Shown: positions 32,581 through 40,691, numbered from the stretch's first letter. The stretch is 54,790 bases of DNA from an uncultured Muribaculaceae bacterium (GCA_910578365.1 CAJTRC010000007.1:1-54790), one strand, 5' to 3'. Numbers and translations are program-made. Notes: generated by a model not told the origin, from the letters alone.

Positions 32581-32627
32581 GCACAAAATTACTTGTATTT
32601 GGTTACTTGTATTTGGTTATTTTGTGC
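32581..32627 (+). repeat. Inverted repeat enclosing a perfect 14-bp tandem duplication (terminator candidate for the U32 gene)
   Basis: GCACAAAAT (32581-32589) and ATTTTGTGC (32619-32627) are exact reverse complements. Between them TTACTTGTATTTGG is repeated twice (32589-32602, 32603-32616). It begins 6 nt after the U32 stop and precedes the galE promoter. The architecture mirrors 21638-21690. Confidence 0.65.
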
Positions 32628-32672
32628 TTATAATTTACTTATGGATATGCCTGTCCGTAATGTAAAAATCAC

Positions 32673-32680
32673 TAACTTTG
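32673..32680 (+). promoter_or_regulatory. -7 box, promoter for galE
   Basis: TAACTTTG. Transcription would begin near 32684, leaving a leader of about 18 nt and ruling out the Met codon at 32678. No good -33 TTTG is seen. Confidence 0.6.
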
Positions 32681-32701
32681 CAAAATAAATCGCAATCAAC
32701 T

Positions 32702-33736
32702 ATGTCAAAAACTCGTATTCTTGTTACAGGTGGCACCGGATATATAGGCAGCCATACTACTGTAGAACTTATCAATGCAGGTTTCGATGTTGTAATCATC
32801 GACAATCTTTCGAACTCTAACCGCGAAGTCCTCGACGGAATCGAAGCCATCACCGGAGTGCGTCCGGCCTTTATTGAAGGAGATGTAAACGACCTGTCGA
32901 CACTCGACTGTCTATTTCAGGCTTATCCCGGCATAGAGGGCATTATCAACTTCGCCGCGTCCAAAGCCGTGGGCGAATCGGTACAGAAACCACTGCTTTA
33001 CTACCGCAACAACCTCAACTCACTGATGAATCTGCTTGAGATGGTTGGAAAATACAATGTCAAAGGTTTCGTATTCTCGTCGAGCTGTACCGTTTACGGC
33101 GAGCCCGATGTAAATCCCGTAACCGAGGAATCGCCCATCAAGCCCGCAACATCGCCTTACGGCAATACCAAGCAGATAAGCGAGGAAATTATTACCGACA
33201 CCATCCGTTCGGGCGCCAACTTCAACGCCATCATTCTGCGCTATTTCAATCCGGTGGGCGCGCACCCGTCGGCACTTATCGGCGAGCTGCCCCTGGGCGT
33301 TCCTCAGAACCTGATACCCTATCTGACCCAGACCGCCATAGGCATACGCAAGGAACTGAGCGTGTTCGGCAACGATTACGACACCCCCGACGGCAGCTGC
33401 ATCCGCGACTTCATCAACGTAGTAGACCTCGCCAAGGCACACGTAATAGCCGTGAAGCGCATGATTGAGGGCAAGAGCCTCGACCGTATCGAGATTTTCA
33501 ACCTCGGCACAGGCAACGGAGTGTCGGTACTCGAACTTATCGACACTTTCGAGTCGGCTACCGGTGTGAAAGTACCACACAAGATTGTAGGCCGTCGTGA
33601 AGGCGATATCGAAAAGGTGTGGGCCAACCCCAAGAAAGCCAATGAAGTACTTGGCTGGGTAGCGGATACCCCGCTTGCCGATACCATGGTATCGGCATGG
33701 AAGTGGCAGCAGCACCTCGCCGAGAAAAAATCATGA
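32702..33736 (+). CDS. galE: UDP-glucose 4-epimerase
   Basis: 344 residues from the ATG at 32702 (MSKTRILVTGGTGYIGSHT); the ORF's earlier Met precedes the transcript start. An extended short-chain dehydrogenase: NAD-binding GGTGYIG (residues 10-16), FSSSCTVYG, catalytic Tyr and Lys in SPYGNTKQISEEI, and the substrate-loop NLGTGNGVSVLELI. It interconverts UDP-glucose and UDP-galactose for the Leloir pathway and envelope sugars. Its stop overlaps the next gene's ATG by 4 nt. It lies upstream of ompA/neuDB but separated by a divergent gene. Confidence 0.94.
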   Translation: MSKTRILVTGGTGYIGSHTTVELINAGFDVVIIDNLSNSNREVLDGIEAITGVRPAFIEGDVNDLSTLDCLFQAYPGIEGIINFAASKAVGESVQKPLLYYRNNLNSLMNLLEMVGKYNVKGFVFSSSCTVYGEPDVNPVTEESPIKPATSPYGNTKQISEEIITDTIRSGANFNAIILRYFNPVGAHPSALIGELPLGVPQNLIPYLTQTAIGIRKELSVFGNDYDTPDGSCIRDFINVVDLAKAHVIAVKRMIEGKSLDRIEIFNLGTGNGVSVLELIDTFESATGVKVPHKIVGRREGDIEKVWANPKKANEVLGWVADTPLADTMVSAWKWQQHLAEKKS

Positions 33737-34245
33737 ACCCTATGCAGACGGTGAAGCGGCACTTCTTTGCCATGCGTAACGGCATCATAGCCGATACGCT
33801 GCGCCGTGCCGGTTCGCCATACCATATAATATTCGGTCTGAATCTGCCGCAGCTGGTGGAGATTGCCGCCGTGACACCCCACAGTGTGGAACTGTCCGAT
33901 GCCCTGCATGCCAATTCGAGTACCCGTTGCAGCCGCCTTATGGCGCCGATGATACATCCTGTCGAAGCCATGACCGAGGAGAAAGCCATGCAGTGGATGT
34001 CGGATGCGCTCTGCGCCGAGGAGGCCGATATACTATGCCACCGTCTGCTGCGCAAACTGCCTTTTGCCTCGTCGCTTGTGAGCAAGGCTCTGAGCCCCGG
34101 CAGCGGCGACAGGCTTACATACACAGGCCTGCGCCTGCTGGCCAATCTTCGGGCAATCGGGGCAGCTGTGCCGGAGATAGAGCTTGAGCCGTATCGCAAT
34201 AGCAGCGACCCTGCAGTGGCTGCTCTGGCAAACATGATGGAATAA
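33733..34245 (+). CDS. Small cytosolic helical protein, DNA alkylation repair-like
   Basis: 170 residues from the ATG at 33733, overlapping the galE stop by 4 nt. All-helical composition with repeats of the kind seen in HEAT-like proteins: FFAMRNGIIADTLRRAGSP, LNLPQLVEIAAVTPHSVELS, ADILCHRLLRKLPFASSLVS. Bacteroidetes proteins of this style are annotated as DNA alkylation repair-like, but I cannot see the AlkD catalytic residues and the call is weak. No signal peptide or TM segment. Ends at a strong terminator. Confidence 0.7.
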   Translation: MNPMQTVKRHFFAMRNGIIADTLRRAGSPYHIIFGLNLPQLVEIAAVTPHSVELSDALHANSSTRCSRLMAPMIHPVEAMTEEKAMQWMSDALCAEEADILCHRLLRKLPFASSLVSKALSPGSGDRLTYTGLRLLANLRAIGAAVPEIELEPYRNSSDPAVAALANMME

Positions 34246-34274
34246 AAAAATCCGGGCATTGCCCGGATTTTTTT
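34244..34274. terminator. Bidirectional Rho-independent terminator
   Basis: AAAAAAATCCGGGC (34244-34257), loop ATT, GCCCGGATTTTTTT (34261-34274): a 14-bp stem with T-runs on both strands. It is shared by the converging small helical gene and the EamA transporter gene. Confidence 0.9.
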
Positions 34275-34295
34275 ATGTTTCGTATGTTCGGATAC

Positions 34296-35225
34296 TCATT
34301 TTTTCATTGCCGCGCGGCGGGTGAGTTCGTCGCCCAGCCACAGGCCGCCGAGAATCAGTGCTATGCCTATATAGCCAATCAGTGTTACGTGTTCGTTAAT
34401 CACTATGGCCGAGATAATCATGGTGATTATAGGCTGCAGGTACATATAGTTATTGGCCTTTACGGCACCCATACAGTCGACGGTGCGGGCCCAAATCACA
34501 TATGCTACCATGGAAGCTCCAACACCGAGGAACAGCAAGTTGCCGATTACCTCGGGCTTCTGCAGGGTGGCGATTAAGTTTTCGCTGCCGGGCTGCATGG
34601 CCGCGAAAGGCAGAGCTGTAAGAACACCGTAGAAGAAAGTCTTGCGGGTTATGAACCAGATGTCGTAGTTGGCGTTAAGGCGCCGTAGTACCAGCGAATA
34701 TACACTCCAGCTGACAGCGGCAAGCAGCGACAGAATATCGCCTAAAGGCCGTATTTCCAGATTGGTACTACTGTTGAAAATCACACATCCCACGCCTAAG
34801 AATGCCACCAGCGAGCCTATGACAGCGCCTTGACCGGGCCGTTCCGACTTATATATCAATCCGGCCAGCATAGCTGTAAACAACGGCGATGTGGCGGTAA
34901 GCAGGGCTACATTTGTGGTGAGGGTATATTCGAGAGCTGTGTTTTCGGCAAGGAAGTAAATCGAACCTGCGCAAAGACCGCAAGAGGCGAACAGCAGTTC
35001 GTCGCGCAGTGAGTGCGCCCAAAGTTTTTTATGGCATACAATCAGAATCAGCAGGTAAGCCATCAGGAATCGCAGGATATAAATTTCCGAAGGACTGAGG
35101 CGGTTCTCCAGCAGCACTTTGGTTGAAACAAACGACGCACCCCAGATTGAAACTGTAAGGATTGCACCCAAATGGCTTAGAATAAGGTTTTTACGATTGT
35201 GGGTAGTAGATTTCGCAGAGCACAT
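34296..35225 (-). CDS. EamA/DMT-superfamily transporter
   Basis: A 309-residue inner-membrane protein with two EamA repeats of five helices each. It opens LSHLGAILTVSIWGASFVST with the usual WG-x-x-F-x-x-x-K element (VLLENRLSPSEIYILRFLMA) and has a second half with LSLLAAVSWSVYSLVLRRLN and PIITMIISAIVINEHVTLIG. The last is the E-x-x-T signature near the end of the second repeat. DMT proteins export amino acids, nucleosides or drugs; the substrate is unknown. The C-terminal tail is short and basic (DELTRRAAMKK). It has its own promoter, divergent from the OmpA-like gene. Confidence 0.9.
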   Translation of the reverse strand: MCSAKSTTHNRKNLILSHLGAILTVSIWGASFVSTKVLLENRLSPSEIYILRFLMAYLLILIVCHKKLWAHSLRDELLFASCGLCAGSIYFLAENTALEYTLTTNVALLTATSPLFTAMLAGLIYKSERPGQGAVIGSLVAFLGVGCVIFNSSTNLEIRPLGDILSLLAAVSWSVYSLVLRRLNANYDIWFITRKTFFYGVLTALPFAAMQPGSENLIATLQKPEVIGNLLFLGVGASMVAYVIWARTVDCMGAVKANNYMYLQPIITMIISAIVINEHVTLIGYIGIALILGGLWLGDELTRRAAMKK

Positions 35226-35252
35226 ACTTAATTATGGTATAGTATTTGATTA

Positions 35253-35260
35253 CAAATTTA
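35253..35260 (-). promoter_or_regulatory. -7 box, promoter for the EamA gene
   Basis: TAAATTTG on the minus strand, about 28 nt before the ATG. Confidence 0.6.
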
Positions 35261-35304
35261 CCAAAAAAATGTTATCAGAACAAACTAATACAGTAAGTTT
35301 TTTG

Positions 35305-35312
35305 TAATTTTG
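35305..35312 (+). promoter_or_regulatory. -7 box, promoter for the OmpA-like gene
   Basis: TAATTTTG, with a leader of about 53 nt before the ATG at 35370. The divergent partner is 45 bp away. Confidence 0.6.
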
Positions 35313-35369
35313 TAAAACAGCAAAGGTTAAATATCGTGTAATATAGTCATAACTAAACATAAAACTCAG

Positions 35370-36074
35370 ATGAAAATTTTCAAGATTGTATGTATGGCCC
35401 TCATTGCAGGCAGCCTTATGATAGCCGAAACTTCTTGTAACTCACTGACAAACACCGGTAAAGGCGCCCTGATTGGCGGCGGTGGCGGCGCCGGCGTAGG
35501 TGCCGGTGTAGGAGCGCTTATCGGCGGTGGCAAAGGTGCCGGTATCGGCGCGGCTATCGGCGCGGCAGTAGGTGCAGGAGCAGGTGCTCTTATCGGCAAC
35601 AAGATGGACAAGCAGCAGAAGGAACTCGAGAAACAGCTCGCCGAGCAGGCCAAGGTAGAACAGACCACCGACGACAACGGTCTGCAGGCCATCAAGGTTA
35701 CATTTGACGGAGGCATCCTTTTCCCCACCGGAAAATATACACTCAACGAGCAGGCTAAGGCCGACCTGAGCCGCTTTGCCGCCAACCTCAAGCAGAACCC
35801 CGGTACCGATGTGCGTATACTCGGCTTTACCGACAACACCGGTTCGCTGGCTGTTAACGAAAAACTTTCCAACGACCGTGCCGGCGCAGTACTCAGCTAT
35901 CTCGCCAACCAGGGCGTTGCTGCAACCCGTATGACCAGCCAGGGTATTCCTATGGCCGACTATGTGGCCAGCAACGATACCGCTGCAGGCCGTGCCCAAA
36001 ACCGCCGTGTGGAAATCTACATCTACGCTTCGCCTGAGATGATTAAGCAGGCCGAGGCCGGAACACTGAAATAA
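35370..36074 (+). CDS. OmpA-family protein with glycine-zipper segment
   Basis: 234 residues. A signal sequence with a possible lipid-attachment Cys23 (AETSC). Residues ~30-75 are a glycine-zipper: GALIGGGGGAGVGAGVGALI, then repeated AIGAAVGAGAGAL. A short helical linker (KQQKELEKQLAEQ) and an OmpA C-terminal peptidoglycan-binding domain (110-225) follow, with FDGGILFPTGKYTLNEQAKA, GFTDNTGSLAVNEKLSNDRA and NRRVEIYI. It should span the outer membrane or sit in it as a lipoprotein and anchor it to peptidoglycan. Glycine-zipper OmpA lipoproteins (YiaD-like) have this order. neuD follows 3 nt later. Confidence 0.88.
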   Translation: MKIFKIVCMALIAGSLMIAETSCNSLTNTGKGALIGGGGGAGVGAGVGALIGGGKGAGIGAAIGAAVGAGAGALIGNKMDKQQKELEKQLAEQAKVEQTTDDNGLQAIKVTFDGGILFPTGKYTLNEQAKADLSRFAANLKQNPGTDVRILGFTDNTGSLAVNEKLSNDRAGAVLSYLANQGVAATRMTSQGIPMADYVASNDTAAGRAQNRRVEIYIYASPEMIKQAEAGTLK

Positions 36075-36077
36075 ATA

Positions 36078-36686
36078 ATGGATATAATCCTCATAGGAGG
36101 CGGAGGCCACTGCCGGTCGGTGGCCGACGCTGCAGAGAGCGTCGGACTGCATATTGCGGGCGTGATAGAGCGCCCCGGTGTGCAGTCCGACACTTTGTCT
36201 TATCCAGTGGTGGGGTGCGACGATGATATTGCATCACTTGCAGCCGCCGGATATAATTTTGTAGTTACTCTCGGCAGTATCTCCGACCCGTCGCGCCGGG
36301 TGGCTCTTGCCGCTGCGTTAGAAGCTGCCGGCGGGCGTGCGGTCACGGTGGTGGCAGCCACGGCACACGTGTCGGTGCATGCCGCAGTGGCCGACGGCAC
36401 AGCAGTGCTGCACCATGCCCTTGTCAACGCCGGCGCACGGGTAGGGCGCCATTGCATAATCAATTCGGGGGCAATAGTGGAGCATGACAGCGAAGTTGGC
36501 GATTTCACCCATGTGTCTACCCGTGCGACCGTCAACGGCGGATGCCGTATAGGTGCCCGCTGTTTCATAGGCAGCGGCGCTGTGCTGGCCCATGGCGTGA
36601 GCATACCCGACGATACAGTGATTGGCGCCGGTTCGCTGGTGCTGCATTCGATAGAAAAAGCAGGTAAATATTTTGGAGTAATCTGA
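36078..36686 (+). CDS. neuD: NeuD-type sugar O-acetyltransferase
   Basis: 202 residues. N-terminal pyruvoyl/NAD-like domain MDIILIGGGGHCRSVADAAE, then a left-handed beta-helix of hexapeptide repeats (about 95-200): AHVSVHAAVADGTAVLHHAL, NAGARVGRHCIINSGAIVEH and IGSGAVLAHGVSIPD. NeuD-type enzymes acetylate sialic acid or its precursors, or modify other nine-carbon or amino sugars. His65-equivalent and other residues are not assigned. It is placed between the OmpA-like gene and neuB, typical for this family, but neuA and neuC are not in the window. Confidence 0.88.
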   Translation: MDIILIGGGGHCRSVADAAESVGLHIAGVIERPGVQSDTLSYPVVGCDDDIASLAAAGYNFVVTLGSISDPSRRVALAAALEAAGGRAVTVVAATAHVSVHAAVADGTAVLHHALVNAGARVGRHCIINSGAIVEHDSEVGDFTHVSTRATVNGGCRIGARCFIGSGAVLAHGVSIPDDTVIGAGSLVLHSIEKAGKYFGVI

Positions 36687-36687
36687 T

Positions 36688-37695
36688 ATGGCAGTAACAA
36701 TCATAGCCGAGGCCGGTGTGAATCACAACGGGTCGGTGGAAATGGCGCGCCGGATGGTGGATGTGGCCCATGCGGCAGGCGTGGATTATATAAAGTTCCA
36801 GACATTCAAAACCGAGTGCATTGTAAACCGCTCGGCACGTAAGGCCGACTATCAGCGGCGCAATCTCGGACCGGACAGCGACGACAGCCAGTTCGGCATG
36901 CTCAAGAAACTTGAGCTTGGCTACGATAGTTTCCGAAGCCTCAGCGAGTACTGCAACAGTCGTGGCCCGCGCTTTCTGTCGACTCCTTTCGATTTGCCGA
37001 GTATCGACTTTCTGGCTACTCTGCCTATGGATTACTGGAAGCTGCCTTCCGGCGAGATTACCAATCTGCCGTACCTGCAGAGGATAGCCGCCCTCGGCAA
37101 GCCGGTGATAATGTCGACGGGTATGAGCACGCTGCAGGAGGTGGAAGATGCCGTAGGGGTATTGTGCGTCGGCGGTCTTGACATCAGCGACATAACCTTG
37201 CTGCACTGCAACACCGAATATCCCACACCCATGGCCGACGTGAACCTGCGGGCCATGGAAACCCTGCGTCGTACATTCGGCACCCGCGTGGGCTACAGCG
37301 ACCACACACAAGGTATAGAGGTTGCGATTGCCGCCGCGGCCATGGGGGCAGATGTGATTGAAAAGCATTTTACTCTCGACAAGACTTTGCCCGGCCCCGA
37401 CCATGTGGCCTCGCTCGAGCCCGCCGAGTTGTCGGCCCTTGTGAGCGCTGTGCGTAACATAGAGCAAGCGCTGGGCGACGGTTGCAAGCGCATCACCGAT
37501 TCGGAGCGAGCCAACCGTGCGGTAGCCCGCAAAAGCATAGTTGCGGCGCGCGACATTGCGGTCGGCGAACTATTCAGCGAACAGAATCTTACTGTAAAGC
37601 GTCCGGGCAGCGGCATATCGCCCATGCGCCTGCCCGACTTGCTGGGCAAGCCGTCACCGAGGGCTTTTGTCGCTGATGATGTAATTGAGATTTAA
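36688..37695 (+). CDS. neuB: N-acetylneuraminate (or legionaminate/pseudaminate) synthase
   Basis: 335 residues, 1 nt after neuD. TIM-barrel NeuB domain: IIAEAGVNHNGSVEMARRMV, YIKFQTFKTECIVNRSA, FLSTPFDLPSIDFL, PSGEITNLPYLQRIA, ALGKPVIMSTGMSTLQEVED and GYSDHTQGIEVAIAAAAMGA. A C-terminal SAF domain (about 275-335) ends with KRPGSGISPMRLPDLLGK. It condenses ManNAc (or a 2,4-diamino hexose) with phosphoenolpyruvate. Which nine-carbon acid it makes cannot be decided here. The stop lies inside the recurrent motif at 37691-37708. It is convergent with the flippase gene, 8 nt apart. Confidence 0.92.
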   Translation: MAVTIIAEAGVNHNGSVEMARRMVDVAHAAGVDYIKFQTFKTECIVNRSARKADYQRRNLGPDSDDSQFGMLKKLELGYDSFRSLSEYCNSRGPRFLSTPFDLPSIDFLATLPMDYWKLPSGEITNLPYLQRIAALGKPVIMSTGMSTLQEVEDAVGVLCVGGLDISDITLLHCNTEYPTPMADVNLRAMETLRRTFGTRVGYSDHTQGIEVAIAAAAMGADVIEKHFTLDKTLPGPDHVASLEPAELSALVSAVRNIEQALGDGCKRITDSERANRAVARKSIVAARDIAVGELFSEQNLTVKRPGSGISPMRLPDLLGKPSPRAFVADDVIEI

Positions 37696-37708
37696 ACAAC
37701 CTCTTAGA
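37691..37708 (+). repeat. Recurrent intergenic motif TTTAAACAACCTCTTAGA
   Basis: Overlaps the neuB stop TAA (37693-37695) and touches the flippase stop. Same motif as at 27665-27683 and, inverted, 21560-21575. Confidence 0.5.
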
Positions 37709-39179
37709 ACGAAGCCTTGCCTCGGGCGAAAGCAAACACATCGGTCTGAATCCGCGAGCCCAGCAGACGGTTGATGCCGAGATATAGAGTAAGCGCCACC
37801 ACAGTTTCGGCCAGCAGTTGCAGCAGAGGCGAGGAGGTAAGCGAGCCTATCCACAGCATAAGAGGTATGATAGCCAGAGTAAGGGCTGCGCAGGGTGCCA
37901 GGTCGAGCAGATAGTTCCACGGGCGTATCTCCACATGGCGGCACACCACAATCAGAGTGGCCACATAGGTTATGGCCGATGAGGCAAGCTGCCCCCACAG
38001 CAGTATGGCAAGGCCGTATACAGGGTCGTCAGCTGTGGCAAGGCCCATGTATGGGAAGGTTATGGCCAGAGCCACCACCGCAACCGAGTCGCGCAGAATC
38101 TCAAGCCACATAATGCTGCGTGCGTGTCCCAACGCAAGCAGGTAGTTATTGTACAGAGCATTCAGCACGGTAAACACTCCGCGCAGCAGCAACAGCTGAA
38201 ACAGCAGAATCGAGGGGTCCCACTTGGTGCCGAAAAGCAGGTGGAACACCGGTGTGGCCAGGGCCATCAGGCCCAGCATGGCCGGAAACAGAATGTAGGC
38301 CGTAAAGCGGTTCATCTTCGAGGTCATGCGGCGGAAGCGGTCGCGGTCGTCCTGCACGGCTGAAAGCGGGGGCAGGAAACTTGAGGTAAGAGTCTGAGAT
38401 ATCGACATTATGCCCATTTTGCTCCACTTGTCGCTCTGGGTGTAGAAACCAAGCGAGCGCAGGCCTACAAAGGCGCCGATAAATAAGGAATACAGGTTAA
38501 GGAACAGGGTGTTCAGAAACGAGGTGAACATCATGCGGCCTCCAATGCCGAAAAACGAGCGCAGAGCCGACCACGAGAACACCGGGCTCGGACGCCAGCT
38601 GCATCCGAGCCACAGTATAGCCGACTTCACAGCCGCCGCTACAAGTGTCTGCCACACTATCGCCCACGCTCCGAAGCCGCTTACGGCCAGCCAGATGCCG
38701 GCTATGGCTCCCGCAGCCAGACCGGCAGCGTTCGATACCGTTACGGGCCGGACATTCATCTGCTTCATCAGCCGGTTGGTCTGCACAATGGCCGATGCAT
38801 TGAGGATTATGGATAGAAACATTACGCGCGACAGCGGAATCAGCCTCAGGTCGTTCTGGAAGCATAGTGCAATCAGCGGGGCAGCAAACCAAAGGATGGT
38901 GTACAGCACAGCCGCCGCTCCGAGATTGAACCACAGCACGGTGCTGTAATCGGTCTGGGTTGGTTCCTTGCGCTGTATCAGGGCGAAGCTGAAGCCGCTG
39001 TCGATAAGCAGCGAGGCGAAAGCCTGAAAAACAAGCACAGCTCCCACCAGACCGAAATCGGTCTGTGAGAGCATGCGGGCCAGCACAATGCCGGTGACGG
39101 CATAGAGCAACTGCTGAAGCACTCTGTCGATGAGTGTCCATTTCAGAGTTTTGGCGGTCTTGTTCTTAAGGTTATTCAA
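37704..39179 (-). CDS. Wzx-type polysaccharide/lipopolysaccharide flippase
   Basis: A 491-residue inner-membrane protein of the MOP superfamily with about 12-14 helices. It opens with TLKWTLIDRVLQQLLYAVTG, IVLARMLSQTDFGLVGAVLV, FQAFASLLIDSGFSFALIQR and KEPTQTDYSTVLWFNLGAAA, all hallmarks of the WzxC branch (polysaccharide_synt). It moves lipid-linked glycans across the inner membrane. The neighbouring neuD/neuB pair points the other way but may contribute to the same glycan. The gene overlaps the GIN-domain gene upstream by 8 nt, so it is the last gene of the minus-strand operon. No glycosyltransferase is adjacent. Confidence 0.9.
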   Translation of the reverse strand: MNNLKNKTAKTLKWTLIDRVLQQLLYAVTGIVLARMLSQTDFGLVGAVLVFQAFASLLIDSGFSFALIQRKEPTQTDYSTVLWFNLGAAAVLYTILWFAAPLIALCFQNDLRLIPLSRVMFLSIILNASAIVQTNRLMKQMNVRPVTVSNAAGLAAGAIAGIWLAVSGFGAWAIVWQTLVAAAVKSAILWLGCSWRPSPVFSWSALRSFFGIGGRMMFTSFLNTLFLNLYSLFIGAFVGLRSLGFYTQSDKWSKMGIMSISQTLTSSFLPPLSAVQDDRDRFRRMTSKMNRFTAYILFPAMLGLMALATPVFHLLFGTKWDPSILLFQLLLLRGVFTVLNALYNNYLLALGHARSIMWLEILRDSVAVVALAITFPYMGLATADDPVYGLAILLWGQLASSAITYVATLIVVCRHVEIRPWNYLLDLAPCAALTLAIIPLMLWIGSLTSSPLLQLLAETVVALTLYLGINRLLGSRIQTDVFAFARGKASF

Positions 39180-39876
39180 CAGGGTTTGACTTTACACCTA
39201 TGGTGCGGTTCGAAATCTTTTTGGGTTTTCCACTGTAATATACCGTGCCCGAGCCGGCGCCGAAGATACTGAGCTGTTCGGTGGCGTGGCAGTCAATGGG
39301 CCCGGTGCCTACGAGTATACATTTGACAGTCTTGCATGTCAGGGCATTGGCTTCAAGAGGGCCGGTGCCGACGTTCGACAATTTGGCTTTGGACGCTTTG
39401 CCGTTTATCAGCAGGTTGCCTGAGCCGGTGCTGATTGAGGCATTGACGTTGTCGGCGTCGACATTATTTACCTGCAGCGTGCCGTTGCCTATGAGGCGTG
39501 CATTGAATGTATTGACGGGCGCCAGACGGCATACTGTCACGGTGGAGTCGCCTGAGTTCTCAACTTTCTGCAGATTGGTGGAGTACACACGCAGCAGAGG
39601 CAGTTCGTGCGATGGGATGTTCTCAAAGTCGACCTGAATGTGGAGTGCATTGTTTTTGTTGGTGAACATAAGATGCGACGCAAGGTCTTTGGGACACTCG
39701 AAACACACGGTGCCGGCAGAGTCAGCCGACGCATAATACTCCACATTGATGGCGTTGATGACCTTAAGTTCGGTAAAGTCGTGTACGTTGAGGGAGAATT
39801 TCTTTACAGGGCCCTGAGCTTTGAGCGCTAATACGGTGCCCGCAAGCATCAGAAAAGCAATGATCAGTTTCTTCAT
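39172..39876 (-). CDS. Secreted GIN-domain (DUF2807) protein 1
   Basis: 234 residues with a signal peptide (MKKLIIAFLMLAGTVLALKA). The rest is a right-handed beta-helix-like domain: INAINVEYYASADSAGTVCF, then the repeat-rich part with GNGTLQVNNVDADNV, GSGNLLINGKASKAK, GTGPLEANALTCKTV, GTGPIDCHATEQLS and GSGTVYYSG. The GSG/GTG steps about every 20 residues mark DUF2807, the putative auto-transporter adhesin head. Unlike its neighbour it shows no lipobox. It lies between a GIN lipoprotein and the flippase, within the long purE-ispG-dus operon. Confidence 0.85.
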   Translation of the reverse strand: MKKLIIAFLMLAGTVLALKAQGPVKKFSLNVHDFTELKVINAINVEYYASADSAGTVCFECPKDLASHLMFTNKNNALHIQVDFENIPSHELPLLRVYSTNLQKVENSGDSTVTVCRLAPVNTFNARLIGNGTLQVNNVDADNVNASISTGSGNLLINGKASKAKLSNVGTGPLEANALTCKTVKCILVGTGPIDCHATEQLSIFGAGSGTVYYSGKPKKISNRTIGVKSNPVE

Positions 39877-39884
39877 TTAGTACC

Positions 39885-40691
39885 TTAGTGTTTGATTTTC
39901 TTTGACTGGCGTATATTCTTGCCTTTTACATCCACTTTAGTGGCGTGGCCTATGGTGATGCCGCCGGTGCCAATGGCGTTTGCCTTGATTTCATCTGCCT
40001 TCATGTTGGCGGCGTCGATGTCACCGCTGCCTTGCAATACCAGATTCAGCGTTTTTGTGGAACCGTGGAGGTCAATGTCGCCCGAGCCTTTGACAGAACC
40101 GTTGACGGTTGTAGCCTTGAGTTTCCAGACATTGATATCGCCACTGCCCTGCAGCGACAGGTTTACATTGCCTTTTACGGTTGTTTTTTCAATATCGATG
40201 TCGCCGCTGCCCTGCAATAAAGCATCCAGTTCGCCTACCGATGCGCCTGTCAGCTCGATGTCGCCGCTGCCTTGAAGCAATAAGTTCAGTTGCGTGTTGG
40301 TCTTGAGCGATGACAGCAGAATATCGCCGCTGCCTTGTAACGTTGCTTGCGAAAGGTTTCCGTTGCTGTAGGCGATAATCAGCGGAGCGGCTTTGCGATT
40401 GCAATTCTTTTTGTGCTGGTGCATGCCTATTTTGAGTGTGACTCCGTCGGTTCGTGCGTCGAGGTCGCGCATCATAGCGTCGTTGGCAAGTACCCGCAGA
40501 ATTCCTGCGGAGTCGGGCATAATTTTCACTTCTACGGTGTATACGCCTTGTACAATAATGCCGGTCCAGTTGTCGACATGAACCTCGTGCCAGGTGGTTT
40601 TCTCGAGGTATTCGGCCGGGTAGTGGTTTTTGGCCGACAATGTGCATGATGCCAGCATGAGCATCGACATGATAACGCTGAAAATTTTCAT
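39885..40691 (-). CDS. GIN-domain (DUF2807) lipoprotein 2 with six GSGDI repeats
   Basis: 268 residues from the ATG at 40689-40691; more distal Met codons lie inside dus. The lipoprotein signal (MKIFSVIMSMLMLASC, Cys16) is clear. After a first beta part (EVHVDNWTGIIVQGVYTVEV), six repeats containing GSGDI follow with spacing of 19-21 residues (LQGSGDI five times, VKGSGDI once), ending with GTGGITIG. This is a very regular beta-helix. Nucleotide identity between repeats is high. Its ATG overlaps the dus stop by 4 nt. Probably an outer-membrane-anchored adhesin-like or structural protein; function unproven. Confidence 0.87.
   Translation of the reverse strand: MKIFSVIMSMLMLASCTLSAKNHYPAEYLEKTTWHEVHVDNWTGIIVQGVYTVEVKIMPDSAGILRVLANDAMMRDLDARTDGVTLKIGMHQHKKNCNRKAAPLIIAYSNGNLSQATLQGSGDILLSSLKTNTQLNLLLQGSGDIELTGASVGELDALLQGSGDIDIEKTTVKGNVNLSLQGSGDINVWKLKATTVNGSVKGSGDIDLHGSTKTLNLVLQGSGDIDAANMKADEIKANAIGTGGITIGHATKVDVKGKNIRQSKKIKH

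Noticed and set aside
39892..40349. Regularly spaced short DNA repeats that might be a CRISPR array
   Set aside because: They are codons of the GSGDI protein repeats in frame, with variable spacers of coding type. No cas genes are present.
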